In this document: one piece after another, positions 9,721-19,461 of the stretch
How positions within the stretch are numbered: the first letter of the stretch is position 1
Layout of the letters: every line of letters starts with the position of its first letter
Origin: CAWBRY01 sp963791295
GTDB lineage: Bacteria; Bacteroidota; Bacteroidia; Chitinophagales; Chitinophagaceae
Direction: 5' to 3'
Assembly: GCA_963791295.1 (NCBI GenBank)
Contig: CAWBRY010000001.1
Span: 1,860,001-1,924,000 of the forward strand
DNA: 64,000 bases
The notes under the pieces: model-generated
What the model saw: the letters and a program-made list of their open reading frames with translations, nothing else
What the model was told of the DNA's origin: nothing
Database searches by the model: none
Translations under genes and position numbers: made by a program

Positions 9721-10414
9721 ATGAGTGTCAATAAAACGATTATTTCTACGCTTTTAATATTTTTTGTTTTGCTTCAAACGGCGACTGCGCAGAAAGCCTA
9801 TCTGCGTGGCGGTATCAATTTCGCGAACGTAACGTATCTCCGATGATGGCGATATTTCGGATGCGCGCACGCTGACAAGCTTCCAGGTCGGAATTACCGG
9901 CAATCTTCACATTTACCTTTCTTTTCATTCCAACCTGGCGTGTTGTTTACAGGAAAAGGTTCCAAGACAGAATCAGGAAGCACGTCTGATGCTACTTATT
10001 TCAGAGCGACATCCAATCCATATTATGTGGAGATGCCCATTTAATCTTGTCTTGAAAACACCGACAGGTCCGATCAAACTTTTTGTAGGAGCAGGGCCAT
10101 ACCTGGCCATCGGCGTATCCGGGAAGAACAAAGTCGACGGAAAATTCCTGGGTAATGCCTTTCATAGCGAAAAGCAAATCAAATGGTCAGATGATGATCC
10201 GTCCACATTAAATTATGAGGAAGGTTCAGGTTTTGGCATCATGAAACGGTTCGACTATGGAATTAATGCCCTTGGCGGGATTGAAATGAAATCCACTATA
10301 CTTGCTTTGAATTATGGATTGGGACTTGCAAAACTCCAATCCGGATCTAGCAGCTCTTCGGATGAGAAGGATAAACATAGGGTGTTCAGTGTGATGCTTG
10401 GAATTAAGTTGTGA
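9721..10414 (+). CDS. Outer-membrane beta-barrel protein, PorT-like (frameshifted)
   Basis: The ATG at 9721 is followed by a clear signal peptide (hydrophobic core then ATAQ). The mature part begins with YLRGGINFANV, typical of the small Bacteroidota outer-membrane beta-barrel proteins. Frame shifts occur near 9840, 9920, 9950-9990 and 10040; the pieces between them read strand-like alternating sequence such as FQPGVLFTGKGSKTE. After that PTGPIKLFVGAGPYLAIGVSG and LGGIEMKSTILALNYGLGLA carry through to the terminal VFSVMLGIKL, a normal barrel closing strand. Probable length about 230 aa. No specific function can be given. Confidence 0.75.
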
Positions 10415-10425
10415 TTGTTATCTTG

Positions 10426-10433
10426 CACCTTTG
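10426..10433 (+). promoter_or_regulatory. -7 box CACCTTTG, near-leaderless start
   Basis: Seven of eight bases match TAnnTTTG (C for T at the first position), ending three bases before the ATG at 10437. Transcription would start at or next to the start codon, implying a leaderless message. Confidence 0.45.
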
Positions 10434-10436
10434 CAA

Positions 10437-10817
10437 ATGATAAAATGGGCTGGAATCATCGGCGCAATTCTTCTAATAGTCGCCTGCCTTATCCCCTGGG
10501 TTCACATTGAATCGAAGGATATTGTTGTCAGCGGTATTCATGCCGAGGGAACCAACTTTGGCAAGCCCGGCTATTTCCATTTGTTTATGTCTGGTTTATT
10601 TATTGTTTTCACTGTGGTGGGACGAGTTTGGTCGACGCGAAGTAATGTTTTGGTAGCTGCATTAAATCTGGGCTGGGCCATCAGGAATTATTTCATCATT
10701 ACTCAATGTCGCGGTGGAGATTGTCCGGTAAAGGAGCTGGGGATATATTTAATGTTGTTGGGCTCAGGGATACTGCTGATAGCTTCATTGTTTCCAGATG
10801 TGAGAAGTGAAAGGTGA
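10437..10817 (+). CDS. Small four-helix membrane protein, unknown function
   Basis: 126 aa with four predicted membrane spans (about residues 4-20, 46-63, 70-88 and 103-120). The loop between spans 1 and 2 carries IPWVHIESKDIVVSG, and the loop between spans 3 and 4 carries CRGGDC. I do not recognise a named family; similar small membrane proteins are common in Bacteroidota. The ATG at 10437 was preferred to the upstream codon at 10398 because it avoids overlap with the barrel gene and sits directly behind a -7 box. Confidence 0.7.
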   Translation: MIKWAGIIGAILLIVACLIPWVHIESKDIVVSGIHAEGTNFGKPGYFHLFMSGLFIVFTVVGRVWSTRSNVLVAALNLGWAIRNYFIITQCRGGDCPVKELGIYLMLLGSGILLIASLFPDVRSER

Positions 10818-10827
10818 GTGGTGAGTT
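10800..10827 (+). repeat. GTGAG-type intergenic repeat
   Basis: Three to four degenerate units of GTGAGNGGTGAG, overlapping the 3' end of the membrane-protein gene and filling the gap to the convergent VIT gene. A reverse-complement array of the same kind lies at 19401-19427. Confidence 0.55.
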
Positions 10828-10828
10828 C

Positions 10829-11531
10829 TCATCCTTCAAAAAGTTTCGCTACACCAAAAGCTGCTCCTGCAGCCACGGCTCCTATTAGCATCACTCGAAT
10901 AGCGCCGCCCCAGGCATTTACTCCAGTGAAGCGACTTTTAAAATAGCCAAATACAAATAGACAAAGAAGGGTGACGACGACAGAAATTTTTAATCCTTCG
11001 GTGGGGCTATCAAGAAAGAAATACGGACTTAATGGAACCAATCCCCCGACCACATAAGAGAGGCCGATATTCAGTGCAGACTTGCTTGCCCTTTTTGGAT
11101 CGGGTTTATCCAAACCCAATTCATATTTCATCATGAAATCAACCCATTGCTTTTTGTCGCTGGGCTATTTCTTCCGTTGCTTTTTCCTGCAGTTCTTCAC
11201 TGAGACCGATATTGGCAAAGAATTCTTTTGTTTCCTCGATCTCCTTGTGACGAAGATTATCTACTTCATAAAATTCTCGCTTTAATTCGCTTTCATAATG
11301 GTCCTGCCCGGTTTTACCTGCCAGGTAACCACCCAGTCCCATGGCGATTGATCCGGCAGCGATCTCGGCAATTCCAGCAATGACAATAATTCCCGTTGAA
11401 TCCACGGCACCACTCAAGCCTGCAGCTAGTGCAAAAGGGACAGTTAGTCCATCGCTCATGCCAATGACGATATCGCTGAGTAAATCACTGCTTTTTAAAT
11501 GCAATTCTTCATGATCGGCTTGCTTTTCCAT
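10829..11531 (-). CDS. VIT1/CCC1 family iron/manganese transporter (one frameshift)
   Basis: The N-terminal half shows the family hallmark SDIVIGMSDGLTVPFALAAG (first membrane helix with its metal-pathway residues), then EIAAGSIAMGLGGYLAGK, then a long Glu-rich cytoplasmic region that binds metal in characterised members. A one-base shift near 11140 separates it from the second half (WVDFMMKYELGLD and three more membrane helices). Combined length is about 233 aa, normal for bacterial members. It probably moves Fe2+ or Mn2+ out of the cytoplasm. It is followed on the same strand, after a 25-base gap further left in the map, by rocD upstream at 11556. Confidence 0.85.
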
Positions 11532-11555
11532 ATGCGCTCGCTATTCGCTTGTCGA

Positions 11556-12775
11556 TTAATCGAGACAAGATAAGGAATTGCGAATGATATCTACCGATTC
11601 CATCACCTGCTGTTTGGTGATGATCAATGGCGGAGCCAGCCGGATCTTATCTCCATGCGTCGGCTTTGCCAACAATCCGTGATCCTTTAAGTTGAAGACA
11701 TAAGTCCCATGCCGCATCCGTGATTTGGGTGATCAATGACAATCCCATTGAGTAAACCCTTTCCGCGGATAACGGAAATATGCTTTGAGTTGATCGATTG
11801 CAATTCTGTTCTAAGTAAATCGACCCATTGCTGCTGCATTCTCAGCCATATTTTCGTCGATTAATACTTGCAATGCGGTCATCGCTACTTTGCATGCAAG
11901 TGGATTGCCGCCATAAGTAGATCCATGTTCACCTGGTTTGATGGTCAGCATGATCTCATCATCTGCCAGCACCGCACTACAGGCATCATTCCACCACTCA
12001 ATGCTTTTCCAAGAATCAGAATATCCGGCCTTACATTTTCATGATCACATGCAAGCATTTTTCCTGTTCTCGCCAAGTCCCGTTTGAATCTCATCGGCGA
12101 TGAATAACACGTTTGCATCGTTGCAAAGTTCATATGCTTTGGTAAGATATCCTTCATCCGGAACCAGCACGCCTGCTTCTCCCTGAATAGGTTCAACCAG
12201 GAAACCCGCCACATTTTTATCTCTCCAAAACTTTTGCAATGCATTCAGATCATTGTAAGGAATACGATTTAAACCCCGGCGTAAATGGTCCAAAGTTTTT
12301 TCGCGCAGTCGGATCACTGCTAAATGAAATAACGGTGGTTGTGCTTCCATGAAAATTGCCTTCACAAACCACAATCACTGCTTTATCTTCTTTGATACCT
12401 TTCACTTCGTAGCCCCATTTGCGGCAGAGTTTGATGGCTGTTTCCACTCCTTCCACACCGGTATTCATGGGCAGCACCTTATCATAACCGAAAAATCGGG
12501 TGATGAATTCGGCATATTCTCCCATCATTGATCATTATGAAAGGCGCGACTGGTGAGGGTAAGTTTTTGGGATTGCTCAATAAAGGACTTCAAGATTTTT
12601 GGATGGCAATGGCCCTGGTTCAGGGCAGAATAGCCGCTTAAGAAAATCATAATAGCGTTTGCCTTCGACATCCCAAAGAAATACTCCTTCGCCCGTTTCA
12701 AGACAACAGGAATGGGATGATAATTATGAGCTCCGTATTGATCTTCGAGCTCAAGATAATCATTGTGTCTTATTC
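11556..12775 (-). CDS. rocD: Ornithine--oxo-acid aminotransferase (frameshifted)
   Basis: A class III PLP aminotransferase converting ornithine and 2-oxoglutarate to glutamate semialdehyde. Readable blocks in order: ELEDQYGAHNYHPIPVVL near 12740, SGYSALNQGHCHPKIL near 12620, MNTGVEGVETAIKLCRKWGY near 12440, FLVEPIQGEAGV near 12180, ADEIQTGLG near 12090, and the PLP lysine in LILGKALSGGM near 12000. The C-terminus reads DKIRLAPPLII near 11620. At least seven one-base shifts interrupt the frame. The start codon is not clear, so the right boundary is approximate. Total length of about 405 residues fits the family, and the paired motifs favour OAT over acetylornithine aminotransferase. Confidence 0.82.
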
Positions 12776-13003
12776 AGCGAGTTGAAATAATGGATTGCAT
12801 AGAGAAGTGAGTTGAATAATGAATGAATGGTATTGAAACAATGGGCAGGCTCCGCCGCGGTGCTGAAATAGATGAACTCTACCCTCGATGATTGAGTAGA
12901 TCGAGGTTACTGATCAAGAAAAATGATATCTGTGAATTCAGTTGGATAGTGCCGAAATTTGACCTGCAAGATACTAAAATTTCAGGATCAGAATTAACCA
13001 ATT

Positions 13004-13498
13004 ATGCCGTACACAGTACCAGCCGGCACCCGCATCGGACATGTACATTTAAAAGTAACTGACCTGGAAAGGTCATTGCAATTTTACCGGGACTTGTTAG
13101 GATTTGAATTACAGCAGTATTATGGTGATAGTGCTGCTTTTATTTCAGCCGGGGGGTATCATCATCATATAGGGTTGAATACATGGCACAGTAAGGATGC
13201 GGGACCTGCGCCGGTGCAGTGCCGCTGGATCTATATCATACTGCCATACTGTATCCGACGCGGAAGGATCTTGCCAATTGTGTTAAAGAGATTGATGGAT
13301 GCCGACTATCCACTCACGGGTGCCTCCGATCATGGCGTATCCGAAGCAATTTATTTGGATGATCCCGACAGGAATGGAGTTGAATTTATTGGGACCGGCC
13401 AAAGGAGGAGTGGCCGCAGCGATGAAAACGGAAACCTGGTAGATGGTTACCAATGCATTGGATCTTAAGGACTGCTGAGTAGCAAATTAGCAGATTAA
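13004..13498 (+). CDS. VOC-superfamily (glyoxalase/dioxygenase-like) protein (frameshifted)
   Basis: The N-terminal module is intact: GTRIGHVHLKVTDLERSLQF with the first metal-ligand His and FYRDLLGFEL, then GYHHHIGLNTWHS. Two or three shifts (about 13215-13260 and 13390) follow. The second module reads GASDHGVSEAIYLDDPDRNG, with the metal-ligand Glu in the VSEAIYL strand and a further expected Glu in GVEFI. The fold matches extradiol dioxygenase-like or catechol-2,3-dioxygenase-like VOC proteins of about 165 aa. The stop is at 13479 or 13498 depending on a last shift. The substrate is unknown. The 3' end overlaps convergent ispE slightly. Confidence 0.75.
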
Positions 13499-14316
13499 TT
13501 CTCGAATAAAATATTCATCTGGAAACGATAATTGAATACTTTGCTTCGGCAGGAAAAATTCCATAAAGAGTGGAACCGCTTCCCGTCATCGATGCATATG
13601 CCGCGCCTGCTTCATAGAGTTGTTCCTTGATAGCTTTCAATTGAGGATATTTCTTAAAAGCAGAGATCTCAAAATCATTTTTCAGTTCATACTTCCATGT
13701 TTCTAACGGACTACGATGATTTCCTTCACTGACTTTTTGGGAAGGGTAGGCGATGATTTGCAGGAAGGCGCTTCCAGTATCGATATGAATGCCCGGATAA
13801 ATGATGAAAAATTTATAGCCTTTCAATGAAAGATCCACTTCCTCCAGTATTTCACCGCGACTTGTTGCAAAGCATGGTTTATTGATAATAAAAAACGGAC
13901 AATCGCTTCCGAGCTGAAGTGCATAGTGGATGAGCTGTGCAGTATCGAAGGTTCAACTTGAATTGTTTATTCAACATGTTGAGTGTAAAAGCGGCATCTG
14001 CACTTCCTCCACCCAATCCTGAGCCGAACGGGGATCACTTTGTGAAGATGCATCTCGATATTGTGGTAGCTGAGGGAATTCTTTTTTAAGTAAACTATAC
14101 GCCTTCATACAAAGATTAGATGCCGTATCGCCTTCCATGACGAGTCCGGTAATCGAAAACGGAAGCGTAGCCGTTCGTTTCGTAGATTTCGATTATTTCC
14201 AATATATCGGTGAGAGGTAGCGGGTAGAAGATCGTTTCCAAGTCATGGAATCCGTCCTTCCTTTTTCGAAGGATATTGAGACCAAGATTCAATTTGCAAT
14301 TGGGGAAAGTGATCAA
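13487..14316 (-). CDS. ispE: 4-diphosphocytidyl-2-C-methyl-D-erythritol kinase (frameshifted)
   Basis: GHMP kinase of the non-mevalonate isoprenoid pathway, phosphorylating CDP-methylerythritol. The N-terminus ITFPNCKLNLGLNILRKR with GFHDLETIFYPL is diagnostic (14316-14220). The ATP-binding GSGLGGGSADAAF is at about 14025-13985 in another frame. The C-terminal SMTGSGSTLYGIF motif is near 13590. Several one-base shifts break the gene (about 14170, 13945 and 13550). The apparent start at 14316 is a TTG; an ATG may have been lost to an indel. Length of about 275 aa is normal for the family. It lies 79 bases downstream of the nuclease gene on the same strand. Confidence 0.82.
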
Positions 14317-14395
14317 GCAGCAAGAGTTTATGGTTATTCTCAGGGATTGTCAGATTCAGTCGCATAAGGATTCGGGGATTTTTTCTCAACGGTTC

Positions 14396-14995
14396 TTTCT
14401 TCGGCTGTTTATTTCGTCACGGATGGCGATGGCCCGGATATAATCTTCTCCTTCCAGGACTTCATTTAAAAGTTATTCAACTCTTCCAAAGTCATGGTTT
14501 TCAGGTCTTCAGTGCCTCCAGCTTTTTTCATCCTGGACAATTGCTTCCTGTTTCGTCTTTTTCTTTTTGCCGGTAGCCGCGGTATCTTCCATCAGGATAC
14601 CTGCACTTTCGAGGATATTTTCATATGTATAGATCGGACAACCAAACCGAACGGCCAGCGCGATGGCATCGGAGGTTCGGGAATCGATTTCTACCGTATC
14701 GTTTTCGGTAGAACATAATAATTTGGAATAGAAGATCCCTTCCTGCAGGTCGCAGATAATGATTTCATGAAGGTCAATGGCAAAGGAATTCATGAAATTC
14801 TTCATGAGATCGTGGGTCAGTGGCCGGCTTGGCTGCATCTTTTCAAGGGCAACGGCGATAGCCTGGGCTTCAAAGCCGCCGATGACAATAGGTAGTCGGC
14901 GCAAGTCCATTCACTTCGCCCAGGACCACGGCATACGAATGAGTTTGAGTAATACTGTGTGAAAGCGCTACTATTTCCAATTCTATTTTTTTCAT
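14396..14995 (-). CDS. Bifunctional nuclease family protein (BFN/DUF151 plus UVR motif; frameshifted)
   Basis: Start MKKIELEIVALSHS at 14995. The BFN (DUF151) domain reads RRLPIVIGGFEAQAIAVALE, then RPLTHDLMKNF and SRTSDAIALAVRFGCPIYT (14900-14640). A Lys-rich linker follows, and then a UvrB/UvrC-type helical hairpin near 14480-14400 (LEGEDYIRAIAIRDEINS), ending in RRKNR at 14396. Small shifts near 14905, 14520 and 14475 interrupt the frame. This two-part arrangement of about 200 aa is the usual Bacteroidota form. Biochemical activity (RNase/DNase) is known only for distant members, so the cellular role is uncertain. Confidence 0.82.
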
Positions 14996-15054
14996 AATCC
15001 TATTCCGGCTACGAATTTAAGCCTTTCATATCAATGCCTATATTTTTTGGGACA

Positions 15055-15077
15055 TAAAAAATGCCCTGTCCGGGCAT
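15055..15077 (-). terminator. Rho-independent terminator of etfBA
   Basis: On the minus strand ATGCCC pairs with GGGCAT around a five-base loop (15061-15077) and is followed by TTTTTA. It lies 24 bases after the etfA stop. Confidence 0.7.
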
Positions 15078-15100
15078 TCTCATGATTTTTTTTGGGAGGG

Positions 15101-16070
15101 TTATGCTACACCTTTAAGTTTTTTTATGGCCGATGTCATTTGCGGAACTACTTCGAAGGCATCGCCCACTATCCCATAATCTGCCGCTTTAAAAAAAGGA
15201 GCCTCCGGATCTTTATTGATGACTACAATGATCTTACTTCGGTTTACGCCGGCCAGGTGTTGGATCGCTCCGGATATTCCGATGGCTATATATAGGTCGG
15301 GTGCAATGGCGATGCCGGTTTGTCCAACATGTTCATTATGCGGTCGCCAATGCGCGTCGGCCACCGGTCTGCTGCAAGCCGTGGCAGCATGCAAGACTTT
15401 AGCCAGTTCTTCAATGATGCCCCAGTTTTCCGGACCTTTCATTCCGCGACCGGCGCTAACGACTATTCCGGCTTCCGTCAGAGGCACTTCTCCCTTGGCC
15501 TTAATGATATTTGTAACTTTTATTTTCGGTGAATCTACTGTTAGCTTCAAATGGAATCACTTCTGCCTTACCTTCTCCCGTCTTTTATTGGATAAGCATT
15601 TGGATTGAGAGCTATGATCTTGATTGCCGTATTCACGCAGCACATTGGCGAAGGCCTTTCCAGAAAAAACATTTTTCCTCACAACAAATCCTTTCGATGT
15701 ATCGGGCAGTGCTACTGCTCCGGAAACAAATCCTGCTTTTAAACTAACCGACAAACGTGGAGCAAGGGCTTTGCCATCTACATTGTTTGGAAAAGATGAT
15801 GACGTTGGCGGCGGTTGCTTTTGCTACCTGCCCAATGACGGCCGTAAAGACTTGGGCATCTAAATGATTCAGTGAATCATTATTGACCTGATGAATTTTT
15901 TTTACCCCATATTTTCCAAGCGATGGAAGATCCTCCTGGACAGAGCCCAGGACGACGCCTTCAGAATCCGTTCCTAATTGAGCGGCAATCGCCGATCCAT
16001 AGCACATTGCTTCCAGAGACGCTTTCTTTACATGGCCATCCGCTACATCAATAAATATTAAAACAGGCAT
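15101..16070 (-). CDS. etfA: Electron transfer flavoprotein, alpha subunit (frameshifted)
   Basis: The FAD-binding subunit of ETF, which passes electrons from acyl-CoA and other dehydrogenases to the quinone pool. The N-terminal domain (MPVLIFIDVADGHVKKASLE) starts at 16070. The C-terminal FAD domain shows VSAGRGMKGPENW (about 15470), HNEHVGQTGIAIAPDLYIA with the adenine-binding GQTG (about 15330) and ISGAIQHLAG (about 15265). Two breaks, near 15750 and 15555, interrupt an otherwise normal 320-residue protein. It lies 27 bases after etfB, clearly the same operon, with a terminator just past the stop. Confidence 0.88.
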
Positions 16071-16097
16071 AATATATAGACTTGATTTTTTGAAATA

Positions 16098-16842
16098 TTA
16101 AAAAGCTTTCGCTTCTTCATGTAATAATCTGATCAATTCTTCCACATTATCTGCTGGTATCAATTTGACTCCAGCTTTGGCGGGTGGCAGGCCAAAACTT
16201 TCGACGGTAGTCATGGTTTCAGCAGCCACAGGTTCGACTACTTTTAATGGTTTTGTTCTGGCGGCCATGATACCTCTCATGTTGGGGATTCTTGCTTCGG
16301 CCATGCCTTTCTGGCAACTCACGACTAATGGAAGTTCGCTTCGCATTGTTCTTCGCCACCTTCGATTTCGCGAGTGATGGTGGCTTTACTCCCCGACAGA
16401 TCAAATTGGGTGGCAAGGGCTACGTAAGACATTCCTAGAAATTCTGAAACCATTCCTCCAATAGAAGAGCCATTATAGTCGATCGTTTCCTTGCCGGTAA
16501 ATACCAGGTTATATTGTCCCTGTCTGGCGATCTCGGCGATTTGCGCGGCGATATAAAAACTGTCATGACTGTCTGAGTTCACACGTATTGCTTCATCGCC
16601 GCCGAGAGCCAAAGCCTTTCTGATAATTGGATCGGCATCCGCCGGGCCAACATTAACCAGGTGGATAACCGTAGAAGGATCAGCCTCCTTTAGTTCAATG
16701 GCGCGCACTAATGCATACCATTCATCATATGGATTGATGATCCATTGCACGCCATTCTATCGAATTTCGTGTTATTATTGGTGAAGGCTATTTTTGCCGT
16801 TGTATCCGGCGTTTTGCTGATGCAAACAAGGATTTTCGTCAT
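16098..16842 (-). CDS. etfB: Electron transfer flavoprotein, beta subunit (frameshifted)
   Basis: Start MTKILVCISKTPDTTAKIAF at 16842, the standard EtfB N-terminus. Further blocks: INPYDEWYALVRAIELKE (16740), LVNVGPADADPIIRKALALG, FTGKETIDYNGSSIGGMVSE (16480) and CQKGMAEARIPNMRGIMAAR with KPLKVVEP (16310-16230). Three one-base shifts (about 16745, 16340 and 16400) break the frame. Reconstructed length of about 247 aa matches the family. First gene of etfBA, behind a good -7 box at 16883-16890. Confidence 0.88.
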
Positions 16843-16882
16843 GAAGGATATCTTTTTTAAAAGGTTGTTTATGCAACTAACG

Positions 16883-16890
16883 CAAAGATA
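16883..16890 (-). promoter_or_regulatory. -7 box TATCTTTG for etfBA
   Basis: Exact TAnnTTTG on the minus strand, 41 bases upstream of the etfB start. The TPR gene at 16943 is transcribed the other way. Confidence 0.65.
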
Positions 16891-16942
16891 AGGTTTGAGC
16901 GCTATAGTAAACACAAATTGCGATAAATTTTATTTACTTAAG

Positions 16943-17254
16943 ATGGATCGGATCAACAAACTTCAGGAGTGGCTGAGAGAAAGTCCCGATGATTCTTTCC
17001 TTCAACATGCATTGGCACTGGAATTCATCAAAGTCGGCGACGATAAAAAAGCGCAGGTACTGTTTGAAAAAATAATAGAAGGTCATCCGGACTATATTGG
17101 TTCATATTATCACCTGGCTAAGTTGCTGGAGAGGATTGGTGACGTTGAAAGGGCGAACCAGGTTTATTTAAAAGGAATGAATGAAGCCGAAAAAGCAGGT
17201 GAGAAATTTGCGTACGGGGAATTGAAAAGCGCCTGGGAAGAACTGACCTTCTAA
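16943..17254 (+). CDS. Small tetratricopeptide-repeat protein
   Basis: 103 aa of about two and a half TPR motifs: LQHALALEFIKVGDDKKAQ, SYYHLAKLLERIGDVERANQ and a shorter C-terminal helix pair. Cytoplasmic, no signal. The ATG at 16943 was chosen because the sequence before it is not TPR-like. It precedes tilS by 44 bases on the same strand and is probably co-transcribed. A protein-binding role is all that can be inferred. Confidence 0.75.
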   Translation: MDRINKLQEWLRESPDDSFLQHALALEFIKVGDDKKAQVLFEKIIEGHPDYIGSYYHLAKLLERIGDVERANQVYLKGMNEAEKAGEKFAYGELKSAWEELTF

Positions 17255-17298
17255 ACTTTACAGTCCATCAAATATTGAATCCCATTGGAATCATACAA

Positions 17299-18684
17299 AT
17301 GAACCTAACTGATCGATTTCTTGAAAACATCAAAGCGCAGGATCTTTTCTCCAGAAAAGATAGCCTGTTGCTGGCTATTAGTGGTGGGATCGATTCAGTC
17401 GTACTTTGCGACTTGTGTCATGACGCGGGGTTTGATTTTACGTTGGCTCATTGCAATTTTCAATTAAGAAATGAAGAAAGTGACAGGGATGAGGAGTTTG
17501 TAAAGCAATTGGCTATTAGATATGGAGTCGACGTATTTGTAAAGCGATTTGATGCGGCAACCTATGCAACTAATAATAAGGTTTCAATCCAGGAAGCAGC
17601 CAGAGTTCTGCGTTATACCTGGTTTGAAGAATTGATCAGATGCGAAACTGATAAGGAAAAACCCATGAATGGCCAGTCCGTCAAAAAAAAACTGGACATC
17701 GTTCTAACCGCGCACCATGCAGATGATAATATAGAGACCCTGTTGATGAATTTATGTCGCGGCACCGGTTTGCAGGGACTGACCGGCATTCCGGTAAGAG
17801 CAGGTCATATCCGGCGACCGTTGCTTGAATTTTCAAAAGAAGAATTAATTTCTTACGCTAAGGAACGCAATTTGGCTTTTGTCGAAGATTCATCCAACCT
17901 TTCCGAGAAGTACACCCGAAATTTTTTCCGTCATGAGATCATCCCGGCACTTGCCCGAGCTTACCCGCAGGTAAGAGAAAACCTATATTCCACGATCAAA
18001 AGATTTAAGGAGATCAATCATCTTTACCGGCATACGTTAGATGCATTGAAAATGAAATTGTGCCGTCAAAAGGGTGTGGAGATCCATATACCGATCAAAC
18101 AACTCTTTAAGCTGAATAACCGGGCATTGATCTATGAGATTATTTCTGAACATGGATTTTCAGAGAAGCAGGTGGATGAAGTTTTGAAATTGGGAGAAAG
18201 CGACTCCGGGCACTTCATTGAAAATGAAAGAATGCGTATTATCAAACATCGCCGATGGTTTATTGTCGCGCCAAAGCAGGATCATTCTCTCGAGAACATT
18301 ATCATAGAAGAAAAGCAGAAGACGCAACAGTTGTCAATGGGTCGCCTGCAGATCAGCCGGCTTCCCATTTCGGAATGTCAGGTGCCCAAGGGAAATATGA
18401 CTGTTTGCCTTGACGCCAAGGACATTCAATTTCCCATGTTGTTACGTAAATGGAAGACAGGAGATTATTTTTATCCGCTGGGCATGAGAAAGAAAAAAAA
18501 ACTCGCGCGGTTCTTTATAGATCAGAAATTATCCAGGACAGAAAAGGAAAATGCATGGGTTTTGGAAATGGACCAAAAGATCATTTGGGTGATGCCCTAC
18601 CGCATCGATGATCGATTCAAGATCTCGGATAAGACAACTACAGTAGTCCGATTAGCATTCGAACGGAAGGAAATGTTTGAGTGA
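17299..18684 (+). CDS. tilS: tRNA(Ile)-lysidine synthetase
   Basis: Makes lysidine at position 34 of the CAU-anticodon tRNA-Ile, so AUA is read as isoleucine. The PP-loop ATP-pyrophosphatase motif SGGIDS is at residues 28-33. Downstream are ALAHCNFQLR-like and LTAHHADDNIETLLMNL blocks, then RPLLEFSKEEL and EDSSN..YTRNFFRHEIIP, all typical of TilS. The C-terminal TilS-C substrate-binding domain covers the last 75 residues (LRKWKTGDYFYPLGM, KKKLARFFIDQKLSR). 461 aa, intact. The ATG at 17299 is preferred to a TTG 24 bases upstream. Confidence 0.95.
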   Translation: MNLTDRFLENIKAQDLFSRKDSLLLAISGGIDSVVLCDLCHDAGFDFTLAHCNFQLRNEESDRDEEFVKQLAIRYGVDVFVKRFDAATYATNNKVSIQEAARVLRYTWFEELIRCETDKEKPMNGQSVKKKLDIVLTAHHADDNIETLLMNLCRGTGLQGLTGIPVRAGHIRRPLLEFSKEELISYAKERNLAFVEDSSNLSEKYTRNFFRHEIIPALARAYPQVRENLYSTIKRFKEINHLYRHTLDALKMKLCRQKGVEIHIPIKQLFKLNNRALIYEIISEHGFSEKQVDEVLKLGESDSGHFIENERMRIIKHRRWFIVAPKQDHSLENIIIEEKQKTQQLSMGRLQISRLPISECQVPKGNMTVCLDAKDIQFPMLLRKWKTGDYFYPLGMRKKKKLARFFIDQKLSRTEKENAWVLEMDQKIIWVMPYRIDDRFKISDKTTTVVRLAFERKEMFE

Positions 18685-19317
18685 TTGTATCTGCTTAATA
18701 AAGTTTTCATAGACATCCAGCTGGCCGAACAATTTGACAAAGATCCATACAAAAATGATCCCAAACAGAGCGCCCCACAAGTGCGCGGAATGATTGATAT
18801 TCCCTCCACCACGCTTGTCCAGGTAGGCAGATGCAAATAAATATATGATGGCGAAAATAAATCCGGGTATACCGATCGGTATGAACATAAAATTGATGGG
18901 CAATTGGGGTAGGAGGGTTATGGTTGCAAATAAAACAGCAGAAACGGCGCCTGAGGCACCGAGGCTTCTGAATTGATAGTTGTTCCTGAACTTGATATAA
19001 TCAGGCAAACTCGATACGATCAGTCCGGTAAAGTAAAGGAGCAGGAAGAAATATTTTCCGTTGTCGCCGAAAACGCAGGAATGACTAAACAGAACTTTCT
19101 CCAGGGACTCACCAAAGGAATATAAAGCCAGCATGTTAAAAGCGAGGTGAAAATAATCTGCATGAATAAATCCATGTGTAATGAAGCGATAATATTGGTT
19201 GCGATTGATGGCGGGAGGATAAAAGATCAGGTCATTTATGATTTTCTGACTGCTCAATCCACCGATAGAAACGAGGCAGGTAACAATGACGATGATCAAC
19301 GTGATTGATAATTCCAT
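18652..19317 (-). CDS. Rhomboid-family intramembrane serine protease
   Basis: 221 aa, six or so membrane segments. The catalytic serine lies in GASGAVSAVLFA (about residue 120) and the catalytic histidine in NHSAHLWGALFG (about residue 181). An HADYFHLAFNMLALYSFG segment (about residue 55) matches the conserved second helix with its His and Asn. Presumed inner-membrane protease, substrate unknown. Its 3' end overlaps the convergent tilS end by 33 bases. Confidence 0.93.
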   Translation of the reverse strand: MELSITLIIVIVTCLVSIGGLSSQKIINDLIFYPPAINRNQYYRFITHGFIHADYFHLAFNMLALYSFGESLEKVLFSHSCVFGDNGKYFFLLLYFTGLIVSSLPDYIKFRNNYQFRSLGASGAVSAVLFATITLLPQLPINFMFIPIGIPGFIFAIIYLFASAYLDKRGGGNINHSAHLWGALFGIIFVWIFVKLFGQLDVYENFIKQIQSLKHFLPFEC

Positions 19318-19333
19318 TTAGCCTGTAGGTTAT

Positions 19334-19460
19334 ACTTGTTATTATTGATTACTAATTATTGATTATTATTTTAATCGATGCTCGAGATTTAAGACGTAAT
19401 ACTCACCACTCACCGCTCACGACTCACAACAATAATCAATAATAAATAATAAATAATCAA
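19334..19460. repeat. Intergenic repeat block: TTATTGATTA arrays around a GTGAG-type array
   Basis: An AT-rich array of TTATTGATTA-like words (19334-19372), an ACTCACCGCTCAC array (19401-19427, reverse complement of the GTGAG family), then the AT-rich word in the opposite sense (AATAATCAATAA, 19431-19458). The outer arms could pair. It fills the rhomboid-rlmH gap. Confidence 0.6.
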
Positions 19461-19461
19461 C

